Below, in pieces: positions 17,531-26,910 of a stretch of 64,000 nucleotides of DNA. The DNA comes from an uncultured Planctomycetota bacterium (GTDB lineage: Bacteria > Planctomycetota > Phycisphaerae > SM23-33): contig CAITIS010000077.1 in the NCBI GenBank assembly GCA_903892515.1, forward strand, positions 25,949-89,948, written 5' to 3'. How positions within the stretch are numbered: the first letter of the stretch is position 1; each line of letters starts with the position of its first letter. Position numbers and translations under genes: made by a program. A model generated the notes under the pieces. It saw nothing but the letters and a program-made list of their open reading frames with translations. It did not search any database and was not told where the DNA came from.

Positions 17531-20500
17531 GTGATCTCCAGATTCTTTATCGACCGACCGATCTTCGCCGCCGTGCTGTCGATCGTCATCACGATCGCCG
17601 GCGGCGTGTCGCTGTTCGTGCTGCCCGTGGCGCAGTACCCTGAGATCGCCCCGCCAACGGTGCAGGTCTTCTGCTCGTATCCCGGGGCCAACGCCCAGGT
17701 CGTCGCCGACACCGTGGCGGCACCCATCGAGCAGCAGGTAAACGGCGTGGAGAACATGCTGTACATGTCCTCCACGTGCACCAACGACGGCGCGTACAAC
17801 CTCACCGTCACCTTCAAACTGGGCACCGACTTGGACATGGCACAGGTGCTGGTGCAGAACCGCGTGGCCATGGCCATGCCCACCCTGCCCGACGTGGTCA
17901 AGCAGACGGGCGTCATCACCAAGAAGAAGTCGCCCAATATCATGCTGGTGGTGAACCTGTACTCGCCCGATGGCCGGTACGACCAGTTGTACCTGAGCAA
18001 CTACGCCACCATCCAGGTCAAGGACGAACTGGCCCGGCTCGATGGCGTGGGCGATGTGGCCTTTCTGGGCCAGCAGGACTACAGCATGCGCGTCTGGCTG
18101 GACCCGGAGAAGCTTTCCAGCCGCGGGCTGGTCACCACCGACGTGATCCACAGCGTCCAGGAGCAGAACGTCCAGGTGGCGGCCGGGCAGATCGGCCAGC
18201 CGCCATCGCCCAAAGGCCAGGACTTCCAGTACACCATGAGCACGCTGGGTCGGCTGACCGACCCCGACCAGTTCGCCAACATCATCATCAAGACCGGCGC
18301 CGCCGGCCAGGTGACACGGCTACGCGACGTGGCCCGCATCGAACTGGGAGCCAAGAGCGAAGACCAAAGCTGCACGCTCGACGGCAAGCCCTCGGTCGGG
18401 CTGGCGGTCTTCCAGTTGCCGGGCTCCAACGCCCTGGCCACCGCCGACAAAGTCCAGGCCAAGATGAAGGAACTCAAGCAGCGCTTCCCCAATGGCCTGG
18501 ATTATGCCATCGTCTACGACACCACGCCTTTCGTGAAAGAGTCCATCCACGAGGTCGAAAAGGCCCTGATCGACGCCTTCATCCTGGTGGCCATCGTGGT
18601 GCTGATATTCCTGCAGAACTGGCGGTCCACGCTGATTCCGCTGATCGCCGTGCCCGTCTCGCTGGTGGGCACTTTCGCCGTCATGGCGCTAGGGGGCTTT
18701 AGCCTTAACAACCTCTCGCTGTTTGGGCTGGTGCTGGCCATCGGCATCGTGGTCGATGACGCCATCGTGGTCGTCGAGAACGTCGAACGCTGGATCGAGC
18801 ATGGCCTCTCGCCCAAGGAGGCCGCGTATAAGTCGATGGAAGAAGTCACCGTCGCGGTCATCGCCATCGCCTTTGGCCTCAGCGCCGTGTTCATTCCGGT
18901 GGCGTTCATCTCGGGCATCACCGGGCAGTTCTACCGCCAGTTCGCCCTGACCATTGCGACGGCCACGCTGATCTCTGCTTTCAATTCCCTGACGCTCAGC
19001 CCGGCCTTGGCGGCCTTGCTGCTCAGGCCGCGCGAACAGCAGAAGGACATTCTCACCCGCATCCTGAACTTGCTCTTTGGCTGGTTCTTTAAGGGCTTCA
19101 ACGCCGTCTTCGGGGCCATGACCAAAGGCTATGGCCACTCGGTCCGCTTCGCCATCCGCGGCACCGTCGTGGCCCTGCTGGTCTTCGTCTGCCTGCTGTA
19201 CGCTACGTATCACGGGCTGGTCACCGTGCCGACGGGCTTCATCCCCTCGCAGGACAAGGGCTACTTGCTGGTCAACGTGCAGTTGCCCGACTCCTCCTCG
19301 GTGGAGCGGACGCAAGAGGTGATGGCCCGCGTGGACAAAATGGCTTCGGCCACCAAGGGCGTCAAGCACACCATCACCGTTAGCGGCCAATCGTTCCTGT
19401 TGTCAGTCAATGGCTCGAACTTCGGCTCGATGTTCGTGATCTTGGACGAATTCGAGCACCGGCGCGCCCCCGAACTGTATGCCGACCGCATCGCCGCCAC
19501 GTTGCGTCGCCAATTCTATCAGAACGTGCAGGAGGCCCAGGTGGCGGTGTTCGGCGCCCCGCCGGTTGACGGTCTGGGCACGGCCGGTGGCTTTAAGCTC
19601 ATGGTCGAGGACCGCTCCAGTGCCGGCCTGCCTGCCCTGCAAGGCCAGACCGACAACCTGGCCGAGAAGGCCAACCAGCAGCCGGGGCTCGTCGGCGTGT
19701 TCTCCATGTTCCGCGCCAGCACGCCGCAGCTCTTCGTCGACGTCGACCGCACCAAGTGCAAGACGCTGGGCATTCCGCTGAGCGATGTCTTCAATACGCT
19801 CCAGACCAACCTGGGCAGTTACTACGTCAACGACTTCAACCAATTTGGCCGGACGTGGCAGGTGAACCTCCAGGCCGATTCACGCTTCCGCAACAAGGCC
19901 GACGACGTAAAGAGCCTCAAGGTCCGCAACAGCCAGGGCGACATGATCCCGCTGGGAACGTTGGCGACGGTGAGCGAGGTCAGCGGCCCGCTGATGGTCA
20001 CCCGCTACAACATGTATCCAGCCGCGGCGATGAACGGCAACACCGCTCCGGGCGTCAGTTCCGGCCAGGCCATCGCCATCATGGACGATCTGGCCAAAAA
20101 GGAACTGCCCAACTCGATGGCCGTGGAGTGGACGGAGTTGACGTACATGCAGCTGCTGGCCGGCAACACGGCCGTGCTTATCTTCCCGCTGTGCATCCTG
20201 GCCGTCTTTCTGGTGCACTCAGCCGAGTACGAGAGCTTCCTGCTGCCGCTGTCGATCATCCTGATCGCCCCGTTGAGCATCTCCTTTGCCCTGCTGGGCG
20301 TCTCGCTCAACGGCATCGACGACAACATCTTCGTGCAGATCGGATTCGTGGTGCTTATCGGGCTGGCGTGCAAGAACGCCGTACTGATCGTCGAATTCGC
20401 CAAGCAGCAGCACGAGCACGGCCTGAGCGTGAAGGACTCGGCCGTCGAAGCGTCCAGCTTGCGGCTTCGGCCAATTCTCATGACCTCGTTCGCGTTCATC

Positions 20501-20707
20501 CTGGGCGTGGTGCCGCTGGCGGCCGCCACCGGCGCAGGCGCTGAGATGCGTCGCACACTGGGCATCGCGGTGCTGGCCGGCATGCTGGGCGTGACCATCT
20601 GCGGCCTGTTCCTGACGCCGGTGTTCTACTACGTCCTGCAAGGAATCTCTTCCTGGCGCCAGTCCAGGGGCAAGACCCCCGCGGCCAGCACCCCAAAAGA
20701 GAAGTAA
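17531..20707 (+). CDS. RND efflux pump, HAE1 family (AcrB-like, 1058 aa)
   Basis: Proton-driven inner-membrane trimeric pump that exports hydrophobic/amphiphilic compounds. GTG start with AGGAG upstream. The first helix begins ISRFFIDRPIFAAVLS; two large periplasmic loops follow helices 1 and 7. Proton-relay residues are present: Asp409-Asp410 in GIVVDDAIVVVENVER and Lys948 in GLACKNAVLIVEFAKQ. Length matches AcrB/MexB. It forms an operon with the adaptor 13 nt upstream. The C-terminus ends in a short basic tail. Substrates cannot be predicted; the hydrophobic-binding pocket was not analysed. Confidence 0.96.
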   Translation: MISRFFIDRPIFAAVLSIVITIAGGVSLFVLPVAQYPEIAPPTVQVFCSYPGANAQVVADTVAAPIEQQVNGVENMLYMSSTCTNDGAYNLTVTFKLGTDLDMAQVLVQNRVAMAMPTLPDVVKQTGVITKKKSPNIMLVVNLYSPDGRYDQLYLSNYATIQVKDELARLDGVGDVAFLGQQDYSMRVWLDPEKLSSRGLVTTDVIHSVQEQNVQVAAGQIGQPPSPKGQDFQYTMSTLGRLTDPDQFANIIIKTGAAGQVTRLRDVARIELGAKSEDQSCTLDGKPSVGLAVFQLPGSNALATADKVQAKMKELKQRFPNGLDYAIVYDTTPFVKESIHEVEKALIDAFILVAIVVLIFLQNWRSTLIPLIAVPVSLVGTFAVMALGGFSLNNLSLFGLVLAIGIVVDDAIVVVENVERWIEHGLSPKEAAYKSMEEVTVAVIAIAFGLSAVFIPVAFISGITGQFYRQFALTIATATLISAFNSLTLSPALAALLLRPREQQKDILTRILNLLFGWFFKGFNAVFGAMTKGYGHSVRFAIRGTVVALLVFVCLLYATYHGLVTVPTGFIPSQDKGYLLVNVQLPDSSSVERTQEVMARVDKMASATKGVKHTITVSGQSFLLSVNGSNFGSMFVILDEFEHRRAPELYADRIAATLRRQFYQNVQEAQVAVFGAPPVDGLGTAGGFKLMVEDRSSAGLPALQGQTDNLAEKANQQPGLVGVFSMFRASTPQLFVDVDRTKCKTLGIPLSDVFNTLQTNLGSYYVNDFNQFGRTWQVNLQADSRFRNKADDVKSLKVRNSQGDMIPLGTLATVSEVSGPLMVTRYNMYPAAAMNGNTAPGVSSGQAIAIMDDLAKKELPNSMAVEWTELTYMQLLAGNTAVLIFPLCILAVFLVHSAEYESFLLPLSIILIAPLSISFALLGVSLNGIDDNIFVQIGFVVLIGLACKNAVLIVEFAKQQHEHGLSVKDSAVEASSLRLRPILMTSFAFILGVVPLAAATGAGAEMRRTLGIAVLAGMLGVTICGLFLTPVFYYVLQGISSWRQSRGKTPAASTPKEK

Positions 20708-20727
20708 CGCCAGAACCAGTTTGACCC

Positions 20728-20752
20728 GTGGCACAGCCGCCCTCGGCTGTGG
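20728..20752. repeat. Palindromic repeat family A, single unit
   Basis: GGCACAGCCGCCCTCGGCTG followed by TG, a self-complementary unit found again at 22083-22180, 46113-46170, 52685-52706 and four times at 60494-60603. Here it lies just after the pump stop codon and could act as a transcript-end hairpin. Confidence 0.8.
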
Positions 20753-20836
20753 ATGTTGCGGCCCAATTGGCGCCTTCTCGCTCATGGAAGCGTCGAACCG
20801 TTACTTCCAATGATGATTTTGCCATGACTTGCGATT

Positions 20837-22057
20837 ATGTTATCAGGCGTGGCAAGATCGAGTTCAAAGCCCTCCAGTCGAGCCGCGAAGCCCGCGATGA
20901 TCGCCGTGCTGGTCGATCGCGTGGGAGCGTTTGGTTCTTCCGTGCTCGACGGCCTTTCGGAGTACGCCAGCGCCGCGCGTCACTGGCGATATGCGATTCA
21001 ACTGGATATCCGACGATCCGATCGCCCGCCGTTGCGGGCGTTGCAGATCAGGGGCTTGGTCATCCAGGCTTGGGACCGGCAGCTCGCCGATGAGACGCGC
21101 GGATACCGGATTCCCATCGTCAACGTGTCCGGCGCCGTCGCCGACACCGGCCTGCCGACGGTAACCGTGGACAGCGAGGCGATCGGAAGGATGGCCGCCC
21201 AGTTCTTTCTGGATCGCAACTTCCGCCACTTCGCGTATCTCGGGCATCCCGAAGCCCATTACTCGCTGACACGCGGGCGTGCGTTCATCTCCGTGCTCCA
21301 AAAAGCGGGATTCGAATGCCTCGCCGACCCTACGCATCTAGGCGAACGGCCAACCAGACGCAAGTGGGGGCCGGAGCTTCTGCCATGGCTCATGGCGCTG
21401 CCCAAGCCGGTGGCGCTTTTCGCCTGCCAGGACCACAGGGCCTCAGAGGTCGTGCGGGCCTGTTCAGAAGTTGGGCTGGCGGTTCCCGAGCAGGTGTCCA
21501 TTCTGGGCGTCGACAATGATCCCATGTTCGCCAGCTGCGCCCTGAGCAGCATTGACCAGCCCGGCCGGCGCGTGGGCTATGCCGCCGCCAAACTGCTGGA
21601 CGACCTGATCGGTGGCAAGCGCCCGCCCGCCGAGCCCATCCTGCTGCCGCCCGTCGGGGTCGTCAGCCGCAAGACGGTCAGCGATCGGCCGATCGACGAT
21701 CAGGAAATCGCCCGGGCCATGACATTCATCCGGCAGAACGCTTCGCACGCGATCGGCATCGACGACGTGGCGCGGGCCGCGTTCACGTCCCGCCGCACGC
21801 TTCAGCGGCGATTTACCCGGTTCATCGGGCACTCCGTGATGGTGGAAATCCGTCGCACTCACCTGGAACTGGCCCAAAGCCTGCTTCAGAACACCTCGAT
21901 ACCGGTCTCCGACGTGGCCGCGGCCAGCGGCTTTGGCGACCCAAGCCGATTCACGCTACTCTTTCGCCAGTGCGTCGGGCTGACCCCTTCGGCCTATCGG
22001 CTGAGACATGAAGCGTCGAAAGACTCGCCAGCGCCCAAGTCCACAAAAGCCCCATAA
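20837..22057 (+). CDS. XylR-like transcriptional regulator: LacI-type ligand domain plus AraC DNA-binding domain (406 aa)
   Basis: The N-terminal ~290 residues form a periplasmic-binding-protein-like sensor as in LacI/XylR regulators (MIAVLVDRVGAFGSSVLDGL; VTVDSEAIGRMAAQFFLDR; VSILGVDNDPMFASCALSS). The C-terminal ~100 residues are an AraC double HTH (IDDVARAAFTSRRTLQRRF; VSDVAAASGFGDPSRFTLLF; LTPSAYR). Such proteins typically sense sugars and control sugar-use genes. The start is uncertain: 20837 gives a short extra N-terminus without a good ribosome-binding site, while the ATG at 20897 begins at the core fold (MIAVLVDRVG). Its target may not be the adjacent efflux operon. Confidence 0.85.
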   Translation: MLSGVARSSSKPSSRAAKPAMIAVLVDRVGAFGSSVLDGLSEYASAARHWRYAIQLDIRRSDRPPLRALQIRGLVIQAWDRQLADETRGYRIPIVNVSGAVADTGLPTVTVDSEAIGRMAAQFFLDRNFRHFAYLGHPEAHYSLTRGRAFISVLQKAGFECLADPTHLGERPTRRKWGPELLPWLMALPKPVALFACQDHRASEVVRACSEVGLAVPEQVSILGVDNDPMFASCALSSIDQPGRRVGYAAAKLLDDLIGGKRPPAEPILLPPVGVVSRKTVSDRPIDDQEIARAMTFIRQNASHAIGIDDVARAAFTSRRTLQRRFTRFIGHSVMVEIRRTHLELAQSLLQNTSIPVSDVAAASGFGDPSRFTLLFRQCVGLTPSAYRLRHEASKDSPAPKSTKAP

Positions 22058-22687
22058 GACTAGAACCGGTTTCATAACCGGTTTGCCCCGTGGCACAGCC
22101 GCCCTCGGCTGTGAGCCGCGCGAGAAGACGTCGATTGCGCCGCAAAAGCCACAGCCGCGGGCGGCTGTGCCACGGGGCAAGTCGGCTGCGATACCGGTTC
22201 TGGGCCTCGCGTTGAATGGCCGACGATGCAGACGTTGCGGTACGTCCCCCCTGCTGTCGGATGGCACCAGCTAAAACCTGGCATGAGCTACAAATAGCTA
22301 GATTTATGCATTTATTTTGCCGCGGCTTGCGGTAGGCGGTTTGCGCCGCCGCGCCGGACCTTGGCGATGTAGGTCACAGTGTTTAGGCGCGCAAGAACTT
22401 GAGAGGCCACGACGTGGGGCGAGCCAGACGTACATCAGTGCCAGTGGCCTGCCACTATTCAGGCTGAGGTTGCGATGCAACTAGGGTAGCAGCAGCATCG
22501 TAGCTACACGGTATGCCTGACCCGTCGGCGATGGCGTCGCAGCCAGCTACTTGCGATTTTCAGACATCTACGTATCATTGCGACATCTCGGCATGTGTTA
22601 CGGGGCTGCCGGGGGAGTGTCAAAAGTGAGGGAGTTCATCTAGACAGCGTTTGTGCGACGCCGTCGCAGCCAAACTGGGAGGTACCC
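22058..22687. other. 630-nt spacer upstream of the PEP-CTERM gene
   Basis: No gene found. The first ~120 nt hold an inverted pair of family A repeats. The rest (22200-22680) has normal composition, with no clear promoter, riboswitch or terminator motif that I could recognise. The ribosome-binding site GGGAGG of the PEP-CTERM gene lies at its end. Confidence 0.5.
22083..22180. repeat. Composite family A repeat: inverted arms with conserved spacer
   Basis: 31-bp arms at 22083-22113 and 22150-22180 are inverted copies with one mismatch. The spacer between them contains GAGAAGACGTCGATTG, which also occurs at about 46086-46101 next to another family A unit. The shared spacer shows that the repeat is a longer mobile or recombining unit, not only a hairpin. 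Confidence 0.8.
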
Positions 22688-23350
22688 ATGTTCTGCAGAC
22701 GGATGCATGTCATTAGTGTCATCAGTATCGTGGCCGCGCTGGCTACGTGCGTCGCGGGCGATCCCATCGGGGTCACCTTGGTTCCCGCTGATTTCGCTTC
22801 GCTCTTAGGTGGCAGTGCATCGCCGATAGGCTCTCCTATGCTGACGCCGCTGTCGGGCGGGAACCTGGTTTCTGAAGCGGTAAGCCAGGCCTTTACGGAC
22901 GGGTCGGGCCACTACGTGTACCTGTACCAACCGGTCAACACCGGCGTTGCCGGCAACAATGCGGCTGATGCTTTTACGATCGGGCCTTTCTTTGGCGCGG
23001 GTGCGAACGTGGTCATGGGCTACCTGACCGGCAGCGTCCCACCCGGGTTTTCTCTGGGCGACCGGTTGTCCGCCGGCGCAAGCGTGGATGTGTCGGCCGG
23101 GCCGACAATCGTGCTTGGCTACCCGGGTTGGCTGGGGGGCGCCCTGAATCCCGGGCAGTCGTCAAAGACCTACTATGTGCTGAGCGACGTGGCCCCCGGC
23201 TTGATCACCGGGAACATGATCGACCACAGCGTTGCCTCATCCCCGGTCGTCGGTCCTGCGCCCGAGCCTGCCACGCTGGCGTTGCTGGCGCTGGGTGGGC
23301 TGCTGCTGCGGCGGCCAGAAAAGGCTTGCTTGAGTTTTCGCCAACTTTAG
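22688..23350 (+). CDS. PEP-CTERM-anchored exported protein (220 aa)
   Basis: The ATG at 22688 has GGGAGG 5 nt upstream; the frame is open further upstream but codes only for a shadow peptide. There is a signal peptide (HVISVISIVAALATCVAGD) and a C-terminal sorting signal PAPEPATLALLALGGLLLRR, recognised in other bacteria by exosortase. The mature part is Gly/Ser/Ala-rich with no recognised domain. Unusually, the protein continues 11 residues after the Arg pair (PEKACLSFRQL); normal PEP-CTERM proteins end about there, so a late frameshift or read-through is possible. No exosortase gene is in this window, though the EPS locus starts about 0.8 kb downstream. Confidence 0.85.
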   Translation: MFCRRMHVISVISIVAALATCVAGDPIGVTLVPADFASLLGGSASPIGSPMLTPLSGGNLVSEAVSQAFTDGSGHYVYLYQPVNTGVAGNNAADAFTIGPFFGAGANVVMGYLTGSVPPGFSLGDRLSAGASVDVSAGPTIVLGYPGWLGGALNPGQSSKTYYVLSDVAPGLITGNMIDHSVASSPVVGPAPEPATLALLALGGLLLRRPEKACLSFRQL

Positions 23351-23583
23351 GCGACAATCCGCAAAGCGAGTTCACCGTTTCTATGGGCCCGTTCACTGTG
23401 GCAAGTGGCGCCCTCGGGCAGTAATCGAAATCGGCCTAGGGCCTTGGCGGCCTTGACGGTGCACACATCGGGCAACGCGGCAGCGGATAGAGGATAATGT
23501 GAAGACGCACCCACCAGGCAATGAAGCGGTGCAGCAGCAGGCGATCAGGCCGCTCGGCATGTACGCAAGAGGGAGGTCTTGAC

Positions 23584-23919
23584 ATGATGCGGTCAGTACA
23601 ACTCCGCTCGCGCGGGTGGGCTGCGGTTGGCGCCCTGCTCTTGCTCGGCGTGGCTTGTTTCGCCGGGCTGCCCGCTCGGGCAGCGTTCGTGCCGGGCCAT
23701 GCTGATCCCGGCAACTGCATTTCGTTTGACCCTTTCACGTTGACGACGGCGGCCGTGCCGACCGGTCAATTACCCACGGTGCAGTTGTCCGTCCCGGCGC
23801 CGGTTCCAGGGGTTCTTTCGTTCTCGTCGGGCATCGTTGCCCTGGGAGACGGCTACATCCCGGCTCCGCGTATTCCGTGCAGACTGCCGTTGAGAAGCCC
23901 GTACCGGCCTGGGCTGTGA
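23584..23919 (+). CDS. Small exported protein, possibly truncated (111 aa)
   Basis: Starts at two consecutive ATG codons (23584 and 23587) with GGGAGG upstream. A signal peptide (VGALLLLGVACFAGLPARA) is followed by a ~75-residue Pro/Val-rich mature part without a known domain. The gene ends abruptly in an Arg/Pro-rich tail (APRIPCRLPLRSPYRPGL); another frame over the same bases reads a more typical Ser/Val/Ala tail, hinting at a frameshift near 23868. It may be a remnant of a surface protein like its upstream neighbour. Confidence 0.5.
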   Translation: MMRSVQLRSRGWAAVGALLLLGVACFAGLPARAAFVPGHADPGNCISFDPFTLTTAAVPTGQLPTVQLSVPAPVPGVLSFSSGIVALGDGYIPAPRIPCRLPLRSPYRPGL

Positions 23920-24188
23920 GAATCGCGTCAAAAAGCGGAGAATGAGTAGTTGTGATTAGTGAAGCGTTGTCTGACACATCAAGCGGATAGCCTTGCTCTT
24001 CCGCAGAGGGTCGTGCCAGATATGTTGATTGATTGCAAAATCACTCTCGGTAATCGGTGTCGCCCGGCAGCGGCGACCTGCGCGTTTGTGGCTGCGGCCT
24101 TCAAGCAGTTGGGTCATCTCCTTCTGGTCGAACTTCCCCACGAGACGATGCCGGAAATGAACCCGCTCGCGGTCGGGGAGGGCAGGGG

Positions 24189-26816
24189 ATGAACCTTCCA
24201 CAGGTCACAATCGCTCAGGAGCAAGAGCCGGTCAAGCGCATCGACTGGGTGATTCACGCCCTGCTGGTGGCGACGCTGGCCTTCCTGCCGCTGGCCTTTG
24301 GGACCGTCGAGGCCTGGAGCGAACTGATCCTGGTCGGCATGTCAGGCGCCATGCTGCTGGCCTTGGGCCTGCGGATGATCGCGTGCCGGCGCGGGCTGCC
24401 CTGGACGTGGGTTTACGTGCCTGTTTCGGCCTTCACGGCCCTGGCGGCACTTCAGTTGCTGCCGCTGGGCAAGGCTCTCGTGGCCTCCCTGTCACCGATG
24501 ACAGCCGCCACTAAAGTGGACCTGCTGAGCGATCTGCCCTCCTTTGATTCGCTCGCAGCGGCCATGACGCTGTCCTTCTACCCCGATGCCACGCGGCATG
24601 ATCTTCGGATCGTGGTGGCGCTGATTGTGATCTTCTTGGTGGTGGTGACGGTCTACCGGACGGCGGCGCTCATTAAGCACCTGCTTGGGGCGATCGCTGT
24701 CATCGGGGCGGTTGTTGCCTCGCTGTCACTCTTGCAGACCACCACGGGCACCCAGAACATCTACTGGCTGTTCCACTCCGGCCATCGCATCGCCGACGGC
24801 GGCACATTCGTCAATCACAGCAATTTCGCCCAGTTCATGAATCTCTCGGTCGGGGCGGCGATGGGCCTGGTGCTGGTGAGGCTGTATGAGTCCTTCGGAG
24901 GTCTGCGCGTCACGCCGGCGGAAGTGTTTAACAGCATGGGCCAGCGGAGGATGCTGGGCGTTTGGGCTCTCGCGGCCTTCGCTATCGTAGGCATCGCGTC
25001 TGTTTTCGTCTCGCTCAGCCGGGGCGGCATGATTGGCTGTATGATCGCCTTGACGTTCCTGGCCCTGATGATGGTGACCAAGAAGTCGTTGAGGGGACGC
25101 GGGTTGATCATGGCGGCCGTGGCCTTGGGCGCGTTTCTATGCATCCTGTACATCGGCTTTGAGGCCGTTCATGATCGCTTAGCGACCCTTCGCGAGCCGA
25201 ATCGAGCTGACGAGGGCCGGCTTCAGATCGTCCAGGATATTGCCTCGGCCTGGACTCGCTATCCGTTGTTCGGCACGGGATTGGGCACGCATTCCGTCGT
25301 GTATCCGATGTTCGACCACTCCACGAGCCCTTCGCTGGCGGCCCACGCCGAGAACGAATACGCCCAGGCCGCCGAAGAGACCGGAGCCCTGGGCTTGGCC
25401 TGCCTGCTCGTTGTGGGAGCGCTGATCGGGTGGTCTTTCGTGCGAGCGCGGCGGCTGACGATGCCCATCCGTGTCGCTGCCCTTGGGCTGGGCTTTGGGC
25501 TGGTGGCGATCCTGGTCCAGAGCTTCACGGATTTCGGCCAGCATTTGCCTGCCAATGCCGCGTTATCAGTGGTATTCTGCGGCCTGCTGGTGGTGATCTC
25601 GCAACTCAGCGGCCGCAAGCCTGATCCGGCCTCCAAGCCGACAGGGCTGCTGGGAAAGTGCGTCAGCGGCGCGGTCATTGTCGGCTTGGTGCTGGTCACT
25701 GCGGCCTGGTCGATTCCTGCTGCCGAAGGTGCCCGCCAGGCCGAAGCGCACTGGCGAACAGCTAGCCGCATGGAGGACTATCTTCGCACGCGGGAATGGA
25801 TGGGAACGAACGAGGACTATGCCCAACTGATTTCGGAGGCCGCGGCGGCGGCGTCGGCACAGCCAGAGCACGTGGAGTATCGGCACTGGCTGGGCGTGTA
25901 CCGATGGTATGCGATCAGTCGAGTCAGGGACGTCAATGGTGCAGTGGTGGTGACTCCCCAAACCCTTGGCTATGCTCAGCGCATCATCGACGAGCTGCGT
26001 GGCAGCCGGGCCGTCTGCCCGACATTCGGCGCCACGTACTGCTTCACCGGCCAGTTGGAGTGCTCCGTGCTTGGCTCCGATCTCGGCGCCAAACACATCC
26101 GAAAGGGCTACGAGCTTGGCCCTTGCGACCCCACGGCCTGCTACGTAGCCGGCGAGCTGGACGCGACGCAGGGCGCACTGGCGGACTCTCTGGCCAAGAT
26201 GACGCGGGCCGTGACGCTGGACGCGGACCTGTTCCGCGACGCCGTCGATTTCTATGTGTTTGGGGTTTCGCAGCCTCAGTTGGCTGTCGATCTGGCCAGA
26301 GGCAACGCAGCTCGGCTTCTGGCCGTTGCAGAAAGACTGGAAGAGTCCAGCCCCTCCGGCAGCATGGCGGCCGTCAGGGCGGACCTTAGAGAAATGGCTG
26401 CCTCTCGCGCCGGCCAGGCCGACGCTTCGATCTGGCAGGCGTGGGTGAGCCTGTTGAGCCAGGCCAATCCGACGGCCGATCTCGCGGCCCGCGCCCGAGC
26501 TGACGCCGTGAAGTTGCTCGAAGAAAGATGCAGGCGAACCGACGTCCGCGCGTGGGAATTGGCCGGCATGGGCGACATCTGCGCCTCTGAGAACGACTAC
26601 TCAGCCGCCATCGACTACTACCAGCGAGCCCTGGCCATGAGCGGCGGGCAAGTTGGCTGGCGGTTGGCGCTGGCAAAGACCTTGGCCAAGGCGGGCAAGC
26701 ATGCACAGGCCATCGATCAGGCACGGCTGTGCTTGCGGCAGCAGACCGCACTGCCGGCCGCACAGAAGTTGATCGCCGAGTCGAGCCCCAAGCTTGGCTC
26801 GGGCCAGACTCCGTAA
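24189..26816 (+). CDS. O-antigen ligase/polymerase-family membrane protein with C-terminal TPR domain (875 aa)
   Basis: Heads the polysaccharide locus. About 12 membrane helices (residues ~20-480) include the Wzy_C/WaaL-type segments SLSRGGMIGCMIALTFLALM and the large periplasmic loop with PLFGTGLGTHSVVYP and HAENEYAQAAEETGALG. Residues ~550-875 are helical TPR-like repeats (for example SAAIDYYQRALAMSGGQVGW). Such fusions are common in planctomycete and exosortase-associated EPS loci; they probably polymerise or transfer undecaprenyl-linked glycans at the periplasmic face. ATG at 24189 with GGGAGGG upstream. The frame is open further upstream, but that segment lacks a signal. The acceptor glycan is unknown. 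Confidence 0.85.
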   Translation: MNLPQVTIAQEQEPVKRIDWVIHALLVATLAFLPLAFGTVEAWSELILVGMSGAMLLALGLRMIACRRGLPWTWVYVPVSAFTALAALQLLPLGKALVASLSPMTAATKVDLLSDLPSFDSLAAAMTLSFYPDATRHDLRIVVALIVIFLVVVTVYRTAALIKHLLGAIAVIGAVVASLSLLQTTTGTQNIYWLFHSGHRIADGGTFVNHSNFAQFMNLSVGAAMGLVLVRLYESFGGLRVTPAEVFNSMGQRRMLGVWALAAFAIVGIASVFVSLSRGGMIGCMIALTFLALMMVTKKSLRGRGLIMAAVALGAFLCILYIGFEAVHDRLATLREPNRADEGRLQIVQDIASAWTRYPLFGTGLGTHSVVYPMFDHSTSPSLAAHAENEYAQAAEETGALGLACLLVVGALIGWSFVRARRLTMPIRVAALGLGFGLVAILVQSFTDFGQHLPANAALSVVFCGLLVVISQLSGRKPDPASKPTGLLGKCVSGAVIVGLVLVTAAWSIPAAEGARQAEAHWRTASRMEDYLRTREWMGTNEDYAQLISEAAAAASAQPEHVEYRHWLGVYRWYAISRVRDVNGAVVVTPQTLGYAQRIIDELRGSRAVCPTFGATYCFTGQLECSVLGSDLGAKHIRKGYELGPCDPTACYVAGELDATQGALADSLAKMTRAVTLDADLFRDAVDFYVFGVSQPQLAVDLARGNAARLLAVAERLEESSPSGSMAAVRADLREMAASRAGQADASIWQAWVSLLSQANPTADLAARARADAVKLLEERCRRTDVRAWELAGMGDICASENDYSAAIDYYQRALAMSGGQVGWRLALAKTLAKAGKHAQAIDQARLCLRQQTALPAAQKLIAESSPKLGSGQTP

Positions 26817-26910
26817 CGATTGCCAGCGCTGCGTGGTGGGCGGCCCAAAGCCGCGTCGGTGCACCGACGGGGACGGAGTGCGCGCCGAACCAGAGGCAGG
26901 GAACCTGAAG

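Noticed and set aside
22200..22680. Possible riboswitch or small RNA in the PEP-CTERM upstream spacer
   Set aside because: Some short dyads exist, but no known riboswitch core could be matched by eye.
23959..24192. 77-residue frame ending at the ligase-TPR start
   Set aside because: No RBS, no domain, low-complexity composition; overlaps the well-supported start at 24189. A minus-strand frame over the same bases (23956-24201) is equally unsupported.
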